This document shows, in pieces, positions 52,039 through 62,616 of a stretch of DNA of 64,000 bases. How positions within the stretch are numbered: the stretch's first letter is position 1; every line of letters starts with the position of its first letter. Made by a program: the position numbers and the translations under genes. The notes below the pieces were generated by a model, which saw only the letters and a program-made list of their open reading frames with translations, had not been told where the DNA came from and made no database searches. Origin of the DNA: Microbacterium yannicii (GTDB taxonomy: Bacteria > Actinomycetota > Actinomycetes > Actinomycetales > Microbacteriaceae); assembly GCF_024055635.1 (NCBI RefSeq), contig NZ_JAMXMB010000040.1, positions 1-64,000 on the forward strand. Reading direction: 5' to 3'.

Positions 52039-52826
52039 CCACCGTCATCGCAGAGACCGCCACGCGCGGACTCGTCGAGATCCACAACGTCCACAAGAAC
52101 TACGGCGGCGTCGAGGTGCTCAGCGGCATCGATCTGACGGTGCAGCCGGGCGAGGTCGTCGCCATCCTCGGGCCGAGCGGCTCGGGCAAGTCGACGCTGC
52201 TGCGCACGATCAACCACCTCGAGAGCGTCGATCGCGGCTCGGTCACGGTCGACGGCCAGCTCATCGGCTACGAGCTGCGCGGTGGGAAGCTCTACGAGCT
52301 GCGCGAGCGGGAGGTGCTGGAGCGACGCACGCAGATCGGCATCGTCCTCCAGAACTTCAACCTCTTCCCGCACCTGACCGCGCTCGAGAACATCACCGAG
52401 GCGCCCGTCGCGCTCGGCCGGCTCTCCAAGGACGACGCGCGCGAACTCGCCCTCGGCCTGCTCGACCGCGTCGGACTGAGCGACAAGGCGGAGCACTACC
52501 CCCGGCAGCTGTCGGGCGGCCAGCAGCAGCGCGTCGCGATCGCGCGAGCCCTGGCCCTCAAGCCCAAGGTGATCCTGTTCGACGAGCCGACGAGCGCGCT
52601 CGACCCCGAGCTCGTGGGCGAGGTGCTCGACGTCATCCGCGATCTCGCGCAGCTCGGCACGACCCTCATCATCGTCACGCACGAGGTCGGCTTCGCCCGC
52701 GAGGTCGCCGACCGCGTCGTGTTCCTCGACGGCGGCCAGGTCATCGAGCAGGGCCCGCCTGCGGAGGTCCTCGTCGCGCCGAAGCACCCCCGCGTCCAGG
52801 ACTTCCTCGCAAAAGTCCTGGCCTGA
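52035..52826 (+). CDS. Polar amino acid ABC transporter ATP-binding protein
   Basis: This 263-residue ATPase is of the GlnQ/HisP/TcyC type. Walker A GPSGSGKST is at residues 46-54, the signature QLSGGQQQRVAIARAL, and Walker B VILFDEPTSALDPE follows. The insertion after residue 70 (GYELRGGKLYELRERE) is typical of the group. The ATG is within the ATGA overlap; the frame is open far upstream but that is shadow. Confidence 0.93.
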   Translation: MTTVIAETATRGLVEIHNVHKNYGGVEVLSGIDLTVQPGEVVAILGPSGSGKSTLLRTINHLESVDRGSVTVDGQLIGYELRGGKLYELREREVLERRTQIGIVLQNFNLFPHLTALENITEAPVALGRLSKDDARELALGLLDRVGLSDKAEHYPRQLSGGQQQRVAIARALALKPKVILFDEPTSALDPELVGEVLDVIRDLAQLGTTLIIVTHEVGFAREVADRVVFLDGGQVIEQGPPAEVLVAPKHPRVQDFLAKVLA

Positions 52827-52878
52827 CCCATAGAGATCTCGACTTCGAGTCCTCACACCCGAGAAAGGAAACACAGCA

Positions 52879-53871
52879 ATGGCACTGAGCAAGAAGCAGG
52901 GCATCGCGATCGGCGTCGGCGTCGTCGCGGTAGCCGCGATCGTCGGCGGCGTCGTCTGGGGCGTCAATCAGAACGCTCCGGCAGAGGCTGCCGCGCCCGA
53001 GCCCAGCGAGTCGTCGGCGAACGTCGCGACCGGCGACATCCAGTGGGTCCGCCTCGACGAGCCGGTCGCCGAGGCCGTCGAAGCCCTCGAGGAGAGCGGC
53101 TTCGAGCCGGTCGAGCCGGGCAAGCTCACCGTCGCGCACTCCGCGTACGTCCCGCCGCTGGGCTACATCCCGGAGGGCGAGACCGAGCCCGCCGGCACGG
53201 AACCCAACATCGGCGCGCTGATCGCCGACGCGCTCGGCCTCGAGTACAACCCCGTCGTCGTCGCGTGGGCGGACTGGCCCCTCGGCATCCAGTCGGGCAA
53301 GTACGACCTCATCACGTCGAACGTCACCGTGACCGAGGAGCGCAAGGAGCTCTACGACTTCGCGAGCTACCGCGAGGACCTGCTCGGCTTCTACGTGCGC
53401 AGCGACAGCGACATCGAGAAGATCGAGGAGTCCGCCGACATCACCGGGCTCAAGATCGCGGTCGGCTCCGGCACGAACCAGGAGCAGGTGCTGCTCGCCT
53501 GGAACGAGGAGCTCGAGGCCGCCGGCGAAGAGCCCGCCGAGCTGCAGTACTTCGACGACAACGCCGCGACCGTGCTGGCGCTGCAGTCGGGGCGCATCGA
53601 TGCGACGTTCGGTCCGAACGCGACGTCCGCGTGGGCTGCACGCGAGACGGGTGACACGAAGGTCGTCGGGCTCGTCCCGGGCGGCTGGCCGCTGACCGCG
53701 AACATCGCCGCCGGCACCGCGAAGGGCAACGGACTCATCGAGCCGGTCAACATCGCGCTCAACTATCTGATCGAGAACGGACAGTACGACGAGGTCCTGA
53801 AGATCTGGGACCTGCAGTCGGAGGGCATTGAGAAGAGCGAGATCAACCCCGCCGGGCTTCCGAAGTCCTGA
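52879..53871 (+). CDS. Polar amino acid ABC transporter substrate-binding protein without lipobox
   Basis: This 330-residue solute-binding protein of family 3 has an N-terminal hydrophobic anchor (IAIGVGVVAVAAIVGGVVWGV) but no lipobox cysteine; there is no cysteine near it. It is either a membrane-anchored receptor or cleaved at the AEAAA stretch. The core includes GLKIAVGSGTNQEQVLL and LQSGRIDATFGPN. The gap to the ATPase is 52 bases. The binding pocket residues cannot be assigned, so the ligand is open; cystine-type or other S-containing amino acids fit the neighbourhood. Confidence 0.88.
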   Translation: MALSKKQGIAIGVGVVAVAAIVGGVVWGVNQNAPAEAAAPEPSESSANVATGDIQWVRLDEPVAEAVEALEESGFEPVEPGKLTVAHSAYVPPLGYIPEGETEPAGTEPNIGALIADALGLEYNPVVVAWADWPLGIQSGKYDLITSNVTVTEERKELYDFASYREDLLGFYVRSDSDIEKIEESADITGLKIAVGSGTNQEQVLLAWNEELEAAGEEPAELQYFDDNAATVLALQSGRIDATFGPNATSAWAARETGDTKVVGLVPGGWPLTANIAAGTAKGNGLIEPVNIALNYLIENGQYDEVLKIWDLQSEGIEKSEINPAGLPKS

Positions 53872-53879
53872 CGAACCTC

Positions 53880-53913
53880 AAGCCGGCCGGATCCGTCGGG
53901 GTCCGGCCGGCTT
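53880..53913 (+). terminator. Hairpin after the amino-acid binding-protein gene
   Basis: A 12-bp perfect stem (AAGCCGGCCGGA with TCCGGCCGGCTT) with a 10-base loop lies 8 bases after the stop codon, without a T tract. Readthrough into the GNAT gene remains possible. Confidence 0.6.
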
Positions 53914-53960
53914 CCCGCATCCATCGTCGCCGTCCGGCAGCGTCCGCCTCAAGGAGCCCC

Positions 53961-54653
53961 ATGTCGCCCGTCCCGCTCGCCGACCCGCCATCCTCCTCCG
54001 AGGCGGGGACGGATGCCGAAGCCCGTCGTCTCGCGCCGGGTTACGGTCGATGGGTGCACAGTTCCTCTTCCCCCGACCAGGGCGCCGTGTCCTTCCCCTC
54101 GACCGACGGAAGCGCCGAGGCCGCGGCATCCGGTTCCGCCGAGTGGACCATCCGACCAGTCCGCCCCGATGAGTACGAGCGCGCCGGCGAGGTCACGGCG
54201 GACGCCTACCTGACCAGCTACGGGGAACTGTCGGATGAGTACGTGGCGTCCCTGCGTGACGTCGCCCGGCGGGTCCATGAGGGCGACGTCTGGGTAGCGG
54301 TCGATGAGGCCGGCGACATCCTCGGCACGGTGTGGGTCGCGCGCGAGGGCAAGCCGCTCGCGGACATGGCCCAGCCGGGCGAGACGGACTTCCGTCAACT
54401 GGCCGTCGCACCGGCGGCGCGCGGACGCGGCATCGGCGAGGCGCTCACCCGTCACGTCATCGAGCTCGCCCAAGAACGCGGCTCGCACCGCGTCGTGATG
54501 AACAGCGGACCCGAGATGACCGGCGCTCACGCGCTCTATGCGAAGCTCGGCTTCCAGCGACTGTCGGAGCGGGAGGGCATGTGGGAGGTGCAGCCGGGCC
54601 GGTGGATCGAGCTGTACGCGTTCGGCTACGACCTGGCTCCTGCGCTCCGCTGA
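53961..54653 (+). CDS. GNAT family acetyltransferase
   Basis: This 230-residue (or 199-residue) protein has a GNAT domain from about residue 60: EWTIRPVRPDEYERA, then FRQLAVAPAARGRGIGEALTRHVIELA (acetyl-CoA loop RGRGIG), and HALYAKLGFQRL. Two starts are credible. The ATG at 53961 follows AAGGAG. The GTG at 54054 has TACGGT ending 6 bases upstream, a leaderless arrangement. Both may be used. It follows the amino-acid importer, so N-acetylation of the imported amino acid is a reasonable inference, as in the Bacillus yxe/ytm operons. Confidence 0.82.
   Translation: MSPVPLADPPSSSEAGTDAEARRLAPGYGRWVHSSSSPDQGAVSFPSTDGSAEAAASGSAEWTIRPVRPDEYERAGEVTADAYLTSYGELSDEYVASLRDVARRVHEGDVWVAVDEAGDILGTVWVAREGKPLADMAQPGETDFRQLAVAPAARGRGIGEALTRHVIELAQERGSHRVVMNSGPEMTGAHALYAKLGFQRLSEREGMWEVQPGRWIELYAFGYDLAPALR
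54042..54047 (+). promoter_or_regulatory. -10 element TACGGT, internal leaderless start of the GNAT gene
   Basis: TACGGT ends 6 bases before the in-frame GTG at 54054, which would give a version lacking the first 31 residues. Confidence 0.4.
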
Positions 54654-54884
54654 CATCTCACCCGGCGGCGACGGATCCCGAGAGCTCCCGTCACCTCCTT
54701 GCATCGGGTGCGCTCGACCTGATCTGTGGAAACACGCGACATCCGGCCGTAATGCGCCTACCCTTGGCCTGGCGCCCCAGACCTCGGCGTGCATCTCGGC
54801 ACACAGGCCTTCGCGCGAGCCCGCTCCTCGGTTCGTCGACGTTCCGATCCTGTTGTGCCCGCGCGCGATCGGCAGGGGCCTGAC

Positions 54885-55016
54885 ATGACGGAGCAAGACC
54901 ACTCGTTCGGCAAGGCGCTGTTCGGGCGTCGCTGGAAGTCGATCACACCGGTCTTCGGCTGGGCCCGCAGGGCGTGGCGCAGGGCGCTGACGTCGGCACG
55001 CGACTCGGGACGGTGA
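54885..55016 (+). CDS. Possible small basic protein (43 residues)
   Basis: A short frame begins at ATG 54885 after an AGGGG sequence. The product MTEQDHSFGKALFGRRWK and onward is strongly basic (many Arg/Lys, Trp at three places) and could form an amphipathic helix. No family is recognised. It stands alone between the GNAT and NTF2-like genes. The 230 bases before it (54654-54884) hold no other feature that I can see. Confidence 0.35.
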   Translation: MTEQDHSFGKALFGRRWKSITPVFGWARRAWRRALTSARDSGR

Positions 55017-55095
55017 CTCCCTGCTCCCGGCTCGTCAGCCGCCCGGAATGACGCGCTCCGGGGTCAAGGGCCGCCCAGGATGATGGGCCTCCCGG

Positions 55096-55101
55096 GATAA
55101 T
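55096..55101 (+). promoter_or_regulatory. -10 element GATAAT, leaderless NTF2-like gene
   Basis: GATAAT ends 6 bases before the GTG at 55108. Confidence 0.55.
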
Positions 55102-55107
55102 GGCTCG

Positions 55108-55509
55108 GTGGAACCGTGGGAGATGCGCGAGTGGCACGCCGAGTACCTCGACGCGTGCAACCGGCACGACCTCGACGCCGTCCGATCGTTCGTCGACCCG
55201 GCGGTGCGGCGTGCGCACCTCCCCGGTGGGGTCGAGGCGTGGGTCGCCGACATGGCCGACCTCTTCCAGGGCTTTCCTGATTGGCGGTGGCGCCGCATCC
55301 AGCTCATCGTGGAGGACGACCGCCTCGCCGCACATCTGCGTGGCAGCGGCACGCACCTGGGTACGTTCCGGGGGATCGCCCCGACGAGGCGCCACGTCAA
55401 CGTCGCCGAGTTCGCGATGTACCGGGTCGTCCACGGGCTGATCACCGAGTTCACCGGTTCCGAGAACGATCTCGAACTGCGCGCGCAGCTCGGTCTCGCC
55501 GAACGGTAG
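55108..55509 (+). CDS. SnoaL/NTF2-like ester cyclase-type protein
   Basis: This 133-residue protein has an NTF2-like cone fold typical of SnoaL: WHAEYLDACNRHDLDAVRSFVDPAVRR at the start and RRHVNVAEFAMYRVVHGLITEFTGSEND at the end. Members are polyketide cyclases, dehydratases or unknown small-molecule enzymes. It is monocistronic, leaderless, and convergent with the LLM operon, so its link to that pathway is uncertain. Confidence 0.75.
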   Translation: MEPWEMREWHAEYLDACNRHDLDAVRSFVDPAVRRAHLPGGVEAWVADMADLFQGFPDWRWRRIQLIVEDDRLAAHLRGSGTHLGTFRGIAPTRRHVNVAEFAMYRVVHGLITEFTGSENDLELRAQLGLAER

Positions 55510-55545
55510 CGAGGACGAGCTCCGCGTCGGCGGCATCAAGCGAGC

Positions 55546-56631
55546 TCAGGCGGCAACGAGCTCGGGGGTGCGCCGGCCCTGGGGGTCGGCATCCGTCCAC
55601 AGCGTCGTCGGGAACTCGCGGCGCAGCACCGGCGCCACCTCGTCGGCGAAGCGCTCGAGGATCTCGAGCTGCCGAGCGAACGGCACCGTGGTCGGCAGGC
55701 TGATCGACTGGAGGTCGTGCCCGAGACGTCCGTGGAAGCGGGCGATCTTGTCGATCACCTGCTGCGGCGTGCCGACGAGGGCCGGGCCCTCGGCGACGGC
55801 GTGCTCGATGTCGCGGAACGGGGTGTTGTTCCCGGGCACGTTGGTGGCGGCCACGATCGCGTTGTAGACCGGACCGTACTCGCGGATCGCCTCCTGGGTG
55901 GTGTCGGCGATGAAGAGCGCGCCCGAGCCGGCGGCGACGAACGCCCCCGCCGGGTCGTGGCCGTGCCGCGTGTACTCGGAGCGATAGTGGTCGACGAGCA
56001 CGCCGTAGTTCTCGAGCGGCTGAATGGCGTTCGCGCTGAACAGTGGATCGCCGAAGCGTGCGGCGAGACCCGCCGAGAAGAGCGTCGTGGCCGACCCGTG
56101 CCAGACACGGGGCGCACCCGCGAAGGGGCGCGGCAGGGTCGTCACGCCGGTCAGCGGCCGGGTGAACTCGCTGCCCGGCCAGGTGACGTCCTCCTCGCGC
56201 CAGAGGGTCCGCAGCAGCTCGTACTTCTCGGCGAGCAGCTCCCACTGGTCGTCGATGTCGAGGCCGAACAGCGGGAACTGCGCGACCTCGTTGCCCTTGC
56301 CGATCGTGATGTCGAGGCGGCCGCCGGACAGCTGGTCGATCGTCGCGTAGTCCTCGGCGACGCGCACCGGGTCGAGCACCGAGAGGACCGTGACACCGGA
56401 GTTGAGACGGATGCGGGAGGTCCGTGCCGCGATCGCCCCCAGCAGCACCGTCGGGGACGACGAGATGAAGTGCCCCGCGTGGCGTTCGCCGATGGCGACG
56501 GCATCCAATCCGAGCTCCTCGGCGCGCACCGCCTGCTGCAGCGTCTCGGCGAACCGCTCGGACGGCGAGACCTGGCGACCGGTGAGGGGGTCGGCGCGGT
56601 ACGGGACGATGTCGAGCAGCTGGAATCTCAT
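55546..56631 (-). CDS. LLM-class flavin-dependent monooxygenase (luciferase-like)
   Basis: This 361-residue bacterial-luciferase-like enzyme has LGLDAVAIGERHAGHFISSSP, then SRIRLNSGVTVLSVLDPVRVAEDYATIDQLSGGRLDITIGKGNE, the classic LLM core around the FMN phosphate site. It needs reduced flavin and O2. Its ATG overlaps the DUF1684 stop by 4 bases (ATGA), so the two are coupled. It is the last gene of the large minus-strand operon. Confidence 0.88.
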   Translation of the reverse strand: MRFQLLDIVPYRADPLTGRQVSPSERFAETLQQAVRAEELGLDAVAIGERHAGHFISSSPTVLLGAIAARTSRIRLNSGVTVLSVLDPVRVAEDYATIDQLSGGRLDITIGKGNEVAQFPLFGLDIDDQWELLAEKYELLRTLWREEDVTWPGSEFTRPLTGVTTLPRPFAGAPRVWHGSATTLFSAGLAARFGDPLFSANAIQPLENYGVLVDHYRSEYTRHGHDPAGAFVAAGSGALFIADTTQEAIREYGPVYNAIVAATNVPGNNTPFRDIEHAVAEGPALVGTPQQVIDKIARFHGRLGHDLQSISLPTTVPFARQLEILERFADEVAPVLRREFPTTLWTDADPQGRRTPELVAA

Positions 56632-57500
56632 GCCGTCACCGCCGGCGCGACGAGCTCGGCGTCGGAGCGCACGCGCGACAGCGGTGTCTTCTCGCCCGCC
56701 TCGATGCCGATGGGCAGGCGGTTGCCCGCCGGAGGCAGCGGGCACGTCGCGAAGTCGGTGTAGGCGCACGGGAGGTTGACGGCGCGGTTGAAGTCGATCG
56801 TGGTCCAGCCGTCGGCATCCGGCGCGTCGACTCCCACCGAACGGTTCGCGGCGTACGTGGTGAGCCCGCTCGTCGCGTCGGTGAACAGCACGAGCAGGGC
56901 GCCCGGCGCCTTGCCGTCGAACGCGGTGAGCGTGAACTCCTCGCCGCGCCACGAGAACTCGAGCACGCCGGGGGCGTCGTACACGTGGGTGAGGCCGTCC
57001 ACGGCAGCGCCCACCTCGGTCGGGCGGGGGGCGTCGAACGGACGGAAGCGTGCGGCCACGCGCCAGCGGGGATTCGGCACGTACGTCGGGGTTCCGTTGT
57101 ACTCGGCGAGGAACGGGTGGTCGGCGCGCCGCGGCCGAAGGATCGTGTGCCCGCCGCGCTGCGCGATCTCCACGACGCCGACGACGTCGCCGTCGGTGAA
57201 GCCGGGCGTGATGCTGGTGCGCTCCGGGAGCTCGCCGAAGGCGTGGCGACCGGTGATCGTGACGCCTTCCAGCGTCAGGCTTTCGCCCTCCGCCAGCTCG
57301 ACCACGACGCCCTCGGAGCCGAGCGTCCAGGTTCCCGGCGCGCCCGGCAGCGTGGTCGGCTCGGTGCCCAGCCAGTGCAGCCCCGTGATGGCGAAGAAGC
57401 CGAGGGGGTCGGCGCGGTACGTCTCGTGGGCCCGGTGCCAGGCCTCCCAGTCGCGGCCGAACTGGACGCGGTCGATGTCGGTGTTGAGGGTGGTGGTCAT
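56628..57500 (-). CDS. DUF1684 family protein
   Basis: This 290-residue protein belongs to DUF1684. The N-terminus has RDWEAWHRAHETYRADPLGFFAITGLHWLG. The conserved C-terminal core is DFNRAVNLPCAYTDFATCPLPPAGNRLPIGIEAGEK, with invariant-looking Asn, Pro, Cys, Tyr and Cys. No catalytic function is established for the family. Here it is sandwiched between two LLM monooxygenases and coupled to the downstream one, so a role in the same oxidation pathway is inferred. The ATG at 57500 is internal to a longer frame. Confidence 0.82.
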   Translation of the reverse strand: MTTTLNTDIDRVQFGRDWEAWHRAHETYRADPLGFFAITGLHWLGTEPTTLPGAPGTWTLGSEGVVVELAEGESLTLEGVTITGRHAFGELPERTSITPGFTDGDVVGVVEIAQRGGHTILRPRRADHPFLAEYNGTPTYVPNPRWRVAARFRPFDAPRPTEVGAAVDGLTHVYDAPGVLEFSWRGEEFTLTAFDGKAPGALLVLFTDATSGLTTYAANRSVGVDAPDADGWTTIDFNRAVNLPCAYTDFATCPLPPAGNRLPIGIEAGEKTPLSRVRSDAELVAPAVTA

Positions 57501-57535
57501 GGGGATCTCCTCGGTGCGGACGGGGTCGGGGTCTG

Positions 57536-58564
57536 TCAGGCGGCGTGGGCGACCGCGACGGCGGGCTGCCAGCCGACGAGCGGCAGGACGGCGGCACGGA
57601 TGTCGGTCAGGATCTGGCCGTATTCGTCCTCGTCGAACCCGTAGGGGAAGGCGACGCGCAGCTCGGTGCGTCCGTCGAACGTCGGGTCGGAGGCGAGGCG
57701 CTCGGCGATCTGCTCGGCGGTGCCGTGCAGATCGCGCTGGAAGACGACCGTGCGCCCGCCGAGGGTCACCGGCTGCGCGGTGCGCTCGTCGCGCGCGGCG
57801 ACGTAGGCGGCGTAGTGCTCGCGCTGCGCGGCGGTCGCCGAGTCGGTCGGCAGGATCACCCGCTCGACACCGATCGCCGGCGCGTCGCCGCGGAACGCGG
57901 AGTGGTAGGCGTCGACGTGGGCGCGCTGCGCCGCCTCGAACGTGTCGGCGGCGTCGCCGTCGCCGACGTTGCCGAGCAGCAGCTTCAGACCGTGTTCGGC
58001 CGCCCAGCGCACCGATCGGAGTGATCCGCCGCCCAGCCACACCCGGTCGCGGAGCCCGCTGACGTGAGGCTGCACGCGCGGGATCTGGGGTCCGTACGGC
58101 GTGGACAACTCCTCGTCCGACAGCGCGTGACCCTCGAGCGACAGCAGGAAGCGCTCGATGAGGGCGTACGGGTCGGCCGTGGCCGCATCGTCGGTGCGCC
58201 CCAGTGAAGCGAGCAGGTCGCCGTGCGGCGCCGACGTGCTCACTCCGACGTTCACCCGCCCGCGCGCGAGCGCGTCGACGGTGGCGAAGTCCTCGGCGAG
58301 CCGGAACGGCGTCTCGTAGCCCAGCGGCACGACGTCGGTCTCGAGGCGGATGGTGCGTGTGCGCTGGCTCGCGGCGGCGAGGAAGGTCAGTGCCGACGAG
58401 ACGCCGCGTTCGAGATGACGTTGACGGATGCCGGCCACGTCGTAGCCGAGATCCTCGGCGAGCTCGAACAGGCGCAGCGTGGTCTCGAGGCCCGCGCCCG
58501 CGTCGTGCTCCGGGAAGGTGCCGGCGAGGATGATCCCCGCCGCGGGGATCGTGCCGACGCTCAT
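57536..58564 (-). CDS. LLM-class flavin-dependent oxidoreductase
   Basis: This 342-residue LLM protein has LFELAEDLGYDVAGIRQRHLERGVSSALTFLAAASQRTRTIRLETDVVPLGYETPFRLAEDFATVDALARGRVNVGVS, the full LLM core, followed by DRVWLGGGSLRSVRWAAEHG. It differs from the other three LLM proteins in the window, indicating division of labour rather than recent duplication. The ATG overlaps the M20 stop by 4 bases; 35 bases separate it from DUF1684. Confidence 0.86.
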   Translation of the reverse strand: MSVGTIPAAGIILAGTFPEHDAGAGLETTLRLFELAEDLGYDVAGIRQRHLERGVSSALTFLAAASQRTRTIRLETDVVPLGYETPFRLAEDFATVDALARGRVNVGVSTSAPHGDLLASLGRTDDAATADPYALIERFLLSLEGHALSDEELSTPYGPQIPRVQPHVSGLRDRVWLGGGSLRSVRWAAEHGLKLLLGNVGDGDAADTFEAAQRAHVDAYHSAFRGDAPAIGVERVILPTDSATAAQREHYAAYVAARDERTAQPVTLGGRTVVFQRDLHGTAEQIAERLASDPTFDGRTELRVAFPYGFDEDEYGQILTDIRAAVLPLVGWQPAVAVAHAA

Positions 58565-59960
58565 ACGGCGGCCTCCGCCCGGGCGCCGACTCTGGCGGCC
58601 GCGCCGGTGTCGGCGTGGAACGCGCGCACCGCGTGGTCGAGGGCGTTCACGGTGAGGGCGATGGAGTCGAGGTCGATGCGCTCGTCATTGCCATGGAACA
58701 GGCGGCGGAAGGTGCCGTAGTCCCAGCGCTCGCTGAGCACGCCGAACCCGTACGCCGGGATGCCGCGGCGCCGGTAGAAGCGGCCGTCGGTGCCGCCGAC
58801 CCCGAGCATCGGCAGAAGCTCGGCGCTCGGGTACGCCCGGCGCACCGCGCTGCCGAGCGCGTCGAAGAGCGGCGTGTCGATCGGGGAGGCCGTCGACTCG
58901 CCGAACCAGTCGCCCTCGATCTCGATCTGCTCCATCAGGTCGCCGAGCGCCTCGCGGATCAGGCCCTCGACGTCTTCGCGCGTCACGCCGGGGAGGATGC
59001 GGATGTCGAGCTGCACGGTCGCGGCGCCCGGAATGACGTTCGCCTTCTCGCCCGCACGGACGATGGTCGGCGAGATGGTGGTGTGCGTCGACGCGTGCGC
59101 GAACCCGTCGAGCCCGCCGAGGTGCGGCAGGCCGTCGTAGAAGCGGTCAGGGTCGGTGAGGGCCGCCCGCGTGTCGGCGTCGAGGTCGAGGGCCTGCGCG
59201 TACGCGCGCCACTGCGGTGTGATGACGGTCGGTCCCCGGTGCCTCGCGAGCCGCGTCACGGCCTCCGCGGCGATCACCGCGGCATTGCGTGAGCCCCATG
59301 GCGCCGAGCCGTGCCCGGGTGCGCCGGTGACGCGCAGCAGGCGGCCGGCGCCGCCTTTCTCGCCGACCATGACGCCGATCGAGGGCCGGGAGCCGGCCGG
59401 CGCGCCGCCCGACTCGGTGAGCACGTAGTCCGCGTCGATGAGGTCGAGGCGGTTCTCGGTGAGCCAGCCGACGCCGAAGCGGCTGCCGTTCTCCTCGTCG
59501 GCGACGGCGGCGAAGATCAGATCGCCGCGGGGACGGAATCGGCCCGCCGACCCGGTGGCGATGGCACGGGTGACGACCGCGTACGCCGCGGTGAGGTTGA
59601 GCATGTCGATCGCGCCGCGACCCCACAGCACGCCGTCGACGATGTCGCCGGCGAACGGATCGCGCGACCACCCGGCAGGTTCCACAGGCACGACGTCGGT
59701 GTGGCCGACGAGGGCGAGCGACGGCGCGGTGGGGTCGGTGCCCTCGATCCGCACGATCAGCGACGCGCGCCCGGGGTGCGGCTCGACAGTGACGCCCTCC
59801 AGCCCGGACCCTGCGAAGAACCGCTGCAGCGTGCGCACCTGCAGGTACTCGTGCCCCGAGTCGGGCGTGCCGTCGTTGACCGCGGCATTGCGGATCAGCT
59901 CCTGCAGCAGCTCGGTTGTCTGCTGCGCGAGGGAGCCCCGGGCAGCGAGGCTCGGCGCAC

Positions 59961-59964
<4 letters not shown>
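58561..59964 (-). CDS. M20 family metallopeptidase/deacylase
   Basis: This 467-residue zinc hydrolase has LALVGHTDVVPVEP, WGRGAIDMLN, and AVADEENGSRFG as metal and catalytic motifs, TGAPGHGSAPWG for the lid domain, and GVGGTDGRFY near the C-terminus. It is of the aminoacylase/carboxypeptidase type, suited to removing an N-acyl group or a terminal residue from the product of the pathway. Both ends overlap neighbours by 4 bases, so it is translated within the transporter-LLM operon. Confidence 0.88.
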
Positions 59965-61627
<1,663 letters not shown>

Positions 61628-61631
<4 letters not shown>

Positions 61632-62605
61632 CGGACTCCTCCGTTGCGCTCGAGGGCCCGCGAGATGCGGTTCGCCGACAGCACGACCGCGACGATGACG
61701 AGTCCGGGCAGCGTGGTCAGCCACCACGCCACGGCGAGGTAGTCCCGGCCGCCCGCCACGAGCGAGCCCCACTCCGGCGTCGGCGGCGGGGCGCCGAAGC
61801 CGAGGAACGACAGCGACGAGATCGCGAGCACCATGACGCCGAACTCGAGCGCGGCGAGGGCGACGACGGGGCCTGAGGCGTTCGGCAGCACGTGCCGGCG
61901 CAGCACGGTGTACCAGCGCACGCCCGAGACGCGCGCGGCCTCGACGTAGACGGCGGTCGCGATCTGCAGCACCTCGGCACGCATGACGCGGGAGAAGGAT
62001 GCCACGCTGGCGAGTCCGACGGCGACCGCGACGTTGAGCGTCCCGAAGCCGAGCGCCGTGATCAGGGCGAGCGAGAGCAGCAGGCTGGGGATCGCCAGCA
62101 GCACGTCCATGAAGCGCATGATCGCGTCGTCGACGAACCCGCGGAGGAATCCGGCCAGGAGGCCGAACAGCGAGCCGACGGCGAGTCCCACCACCACGGC
62201 GACCGTGGTCGCGGCGAGTGAGGTCGCCGCGCCGTAGACCACGCGGGCGTAGAGGTCGCGGCCGAGGTTGTCGGTGCCGAAGATGTGCTCGGTGCTCGGC
62301 GGGAGCAGGCGGTCCTGCGGCACGCCGACGATCGGATCCCATGCCGTGAACCACGAGGGCACCAGGGCCCACAGCGTCACGAGCGCCAGCACGAGGATCG
62401 ATGCCACCAGCGTCGGCTGCTTCAGCACGGCGACGATGGGCTTCACCGCAGAGCGCCGGGTCGCGGCATCCTGTCGCTCTTGCTCCAGCGAAGCGGCCGC
62501 AGGGCCGCCCGCGGGATCGGCGTCCGGGTCGACGAACTCCTCGATGAAAGGGTCGTGCGGCTCGATGGTGCGCGCGGGGGCGGAGAGCACGTTCTCGACG
62601 GTCAT
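61628..62605 (-). CDS. Peptide-type ABC transporter permease, DppC-like
   Basis: This 325-residue permease has a 60-residue charged N-terminal cytoplasmic leader, then six helices. DNLGRDLYARVVYGAATSL and the EAA-like loop VYVEAARVSGVRWYTVLRRHVLPNA are diagnostic of DppC/OppC. The ATG is at 62605, 11 bases after the DppB stop. The frame is open upstream but overlaps dppB. Confidence 0.91.
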
Positions 62606-62616
62606 GGCTGCTCCTG

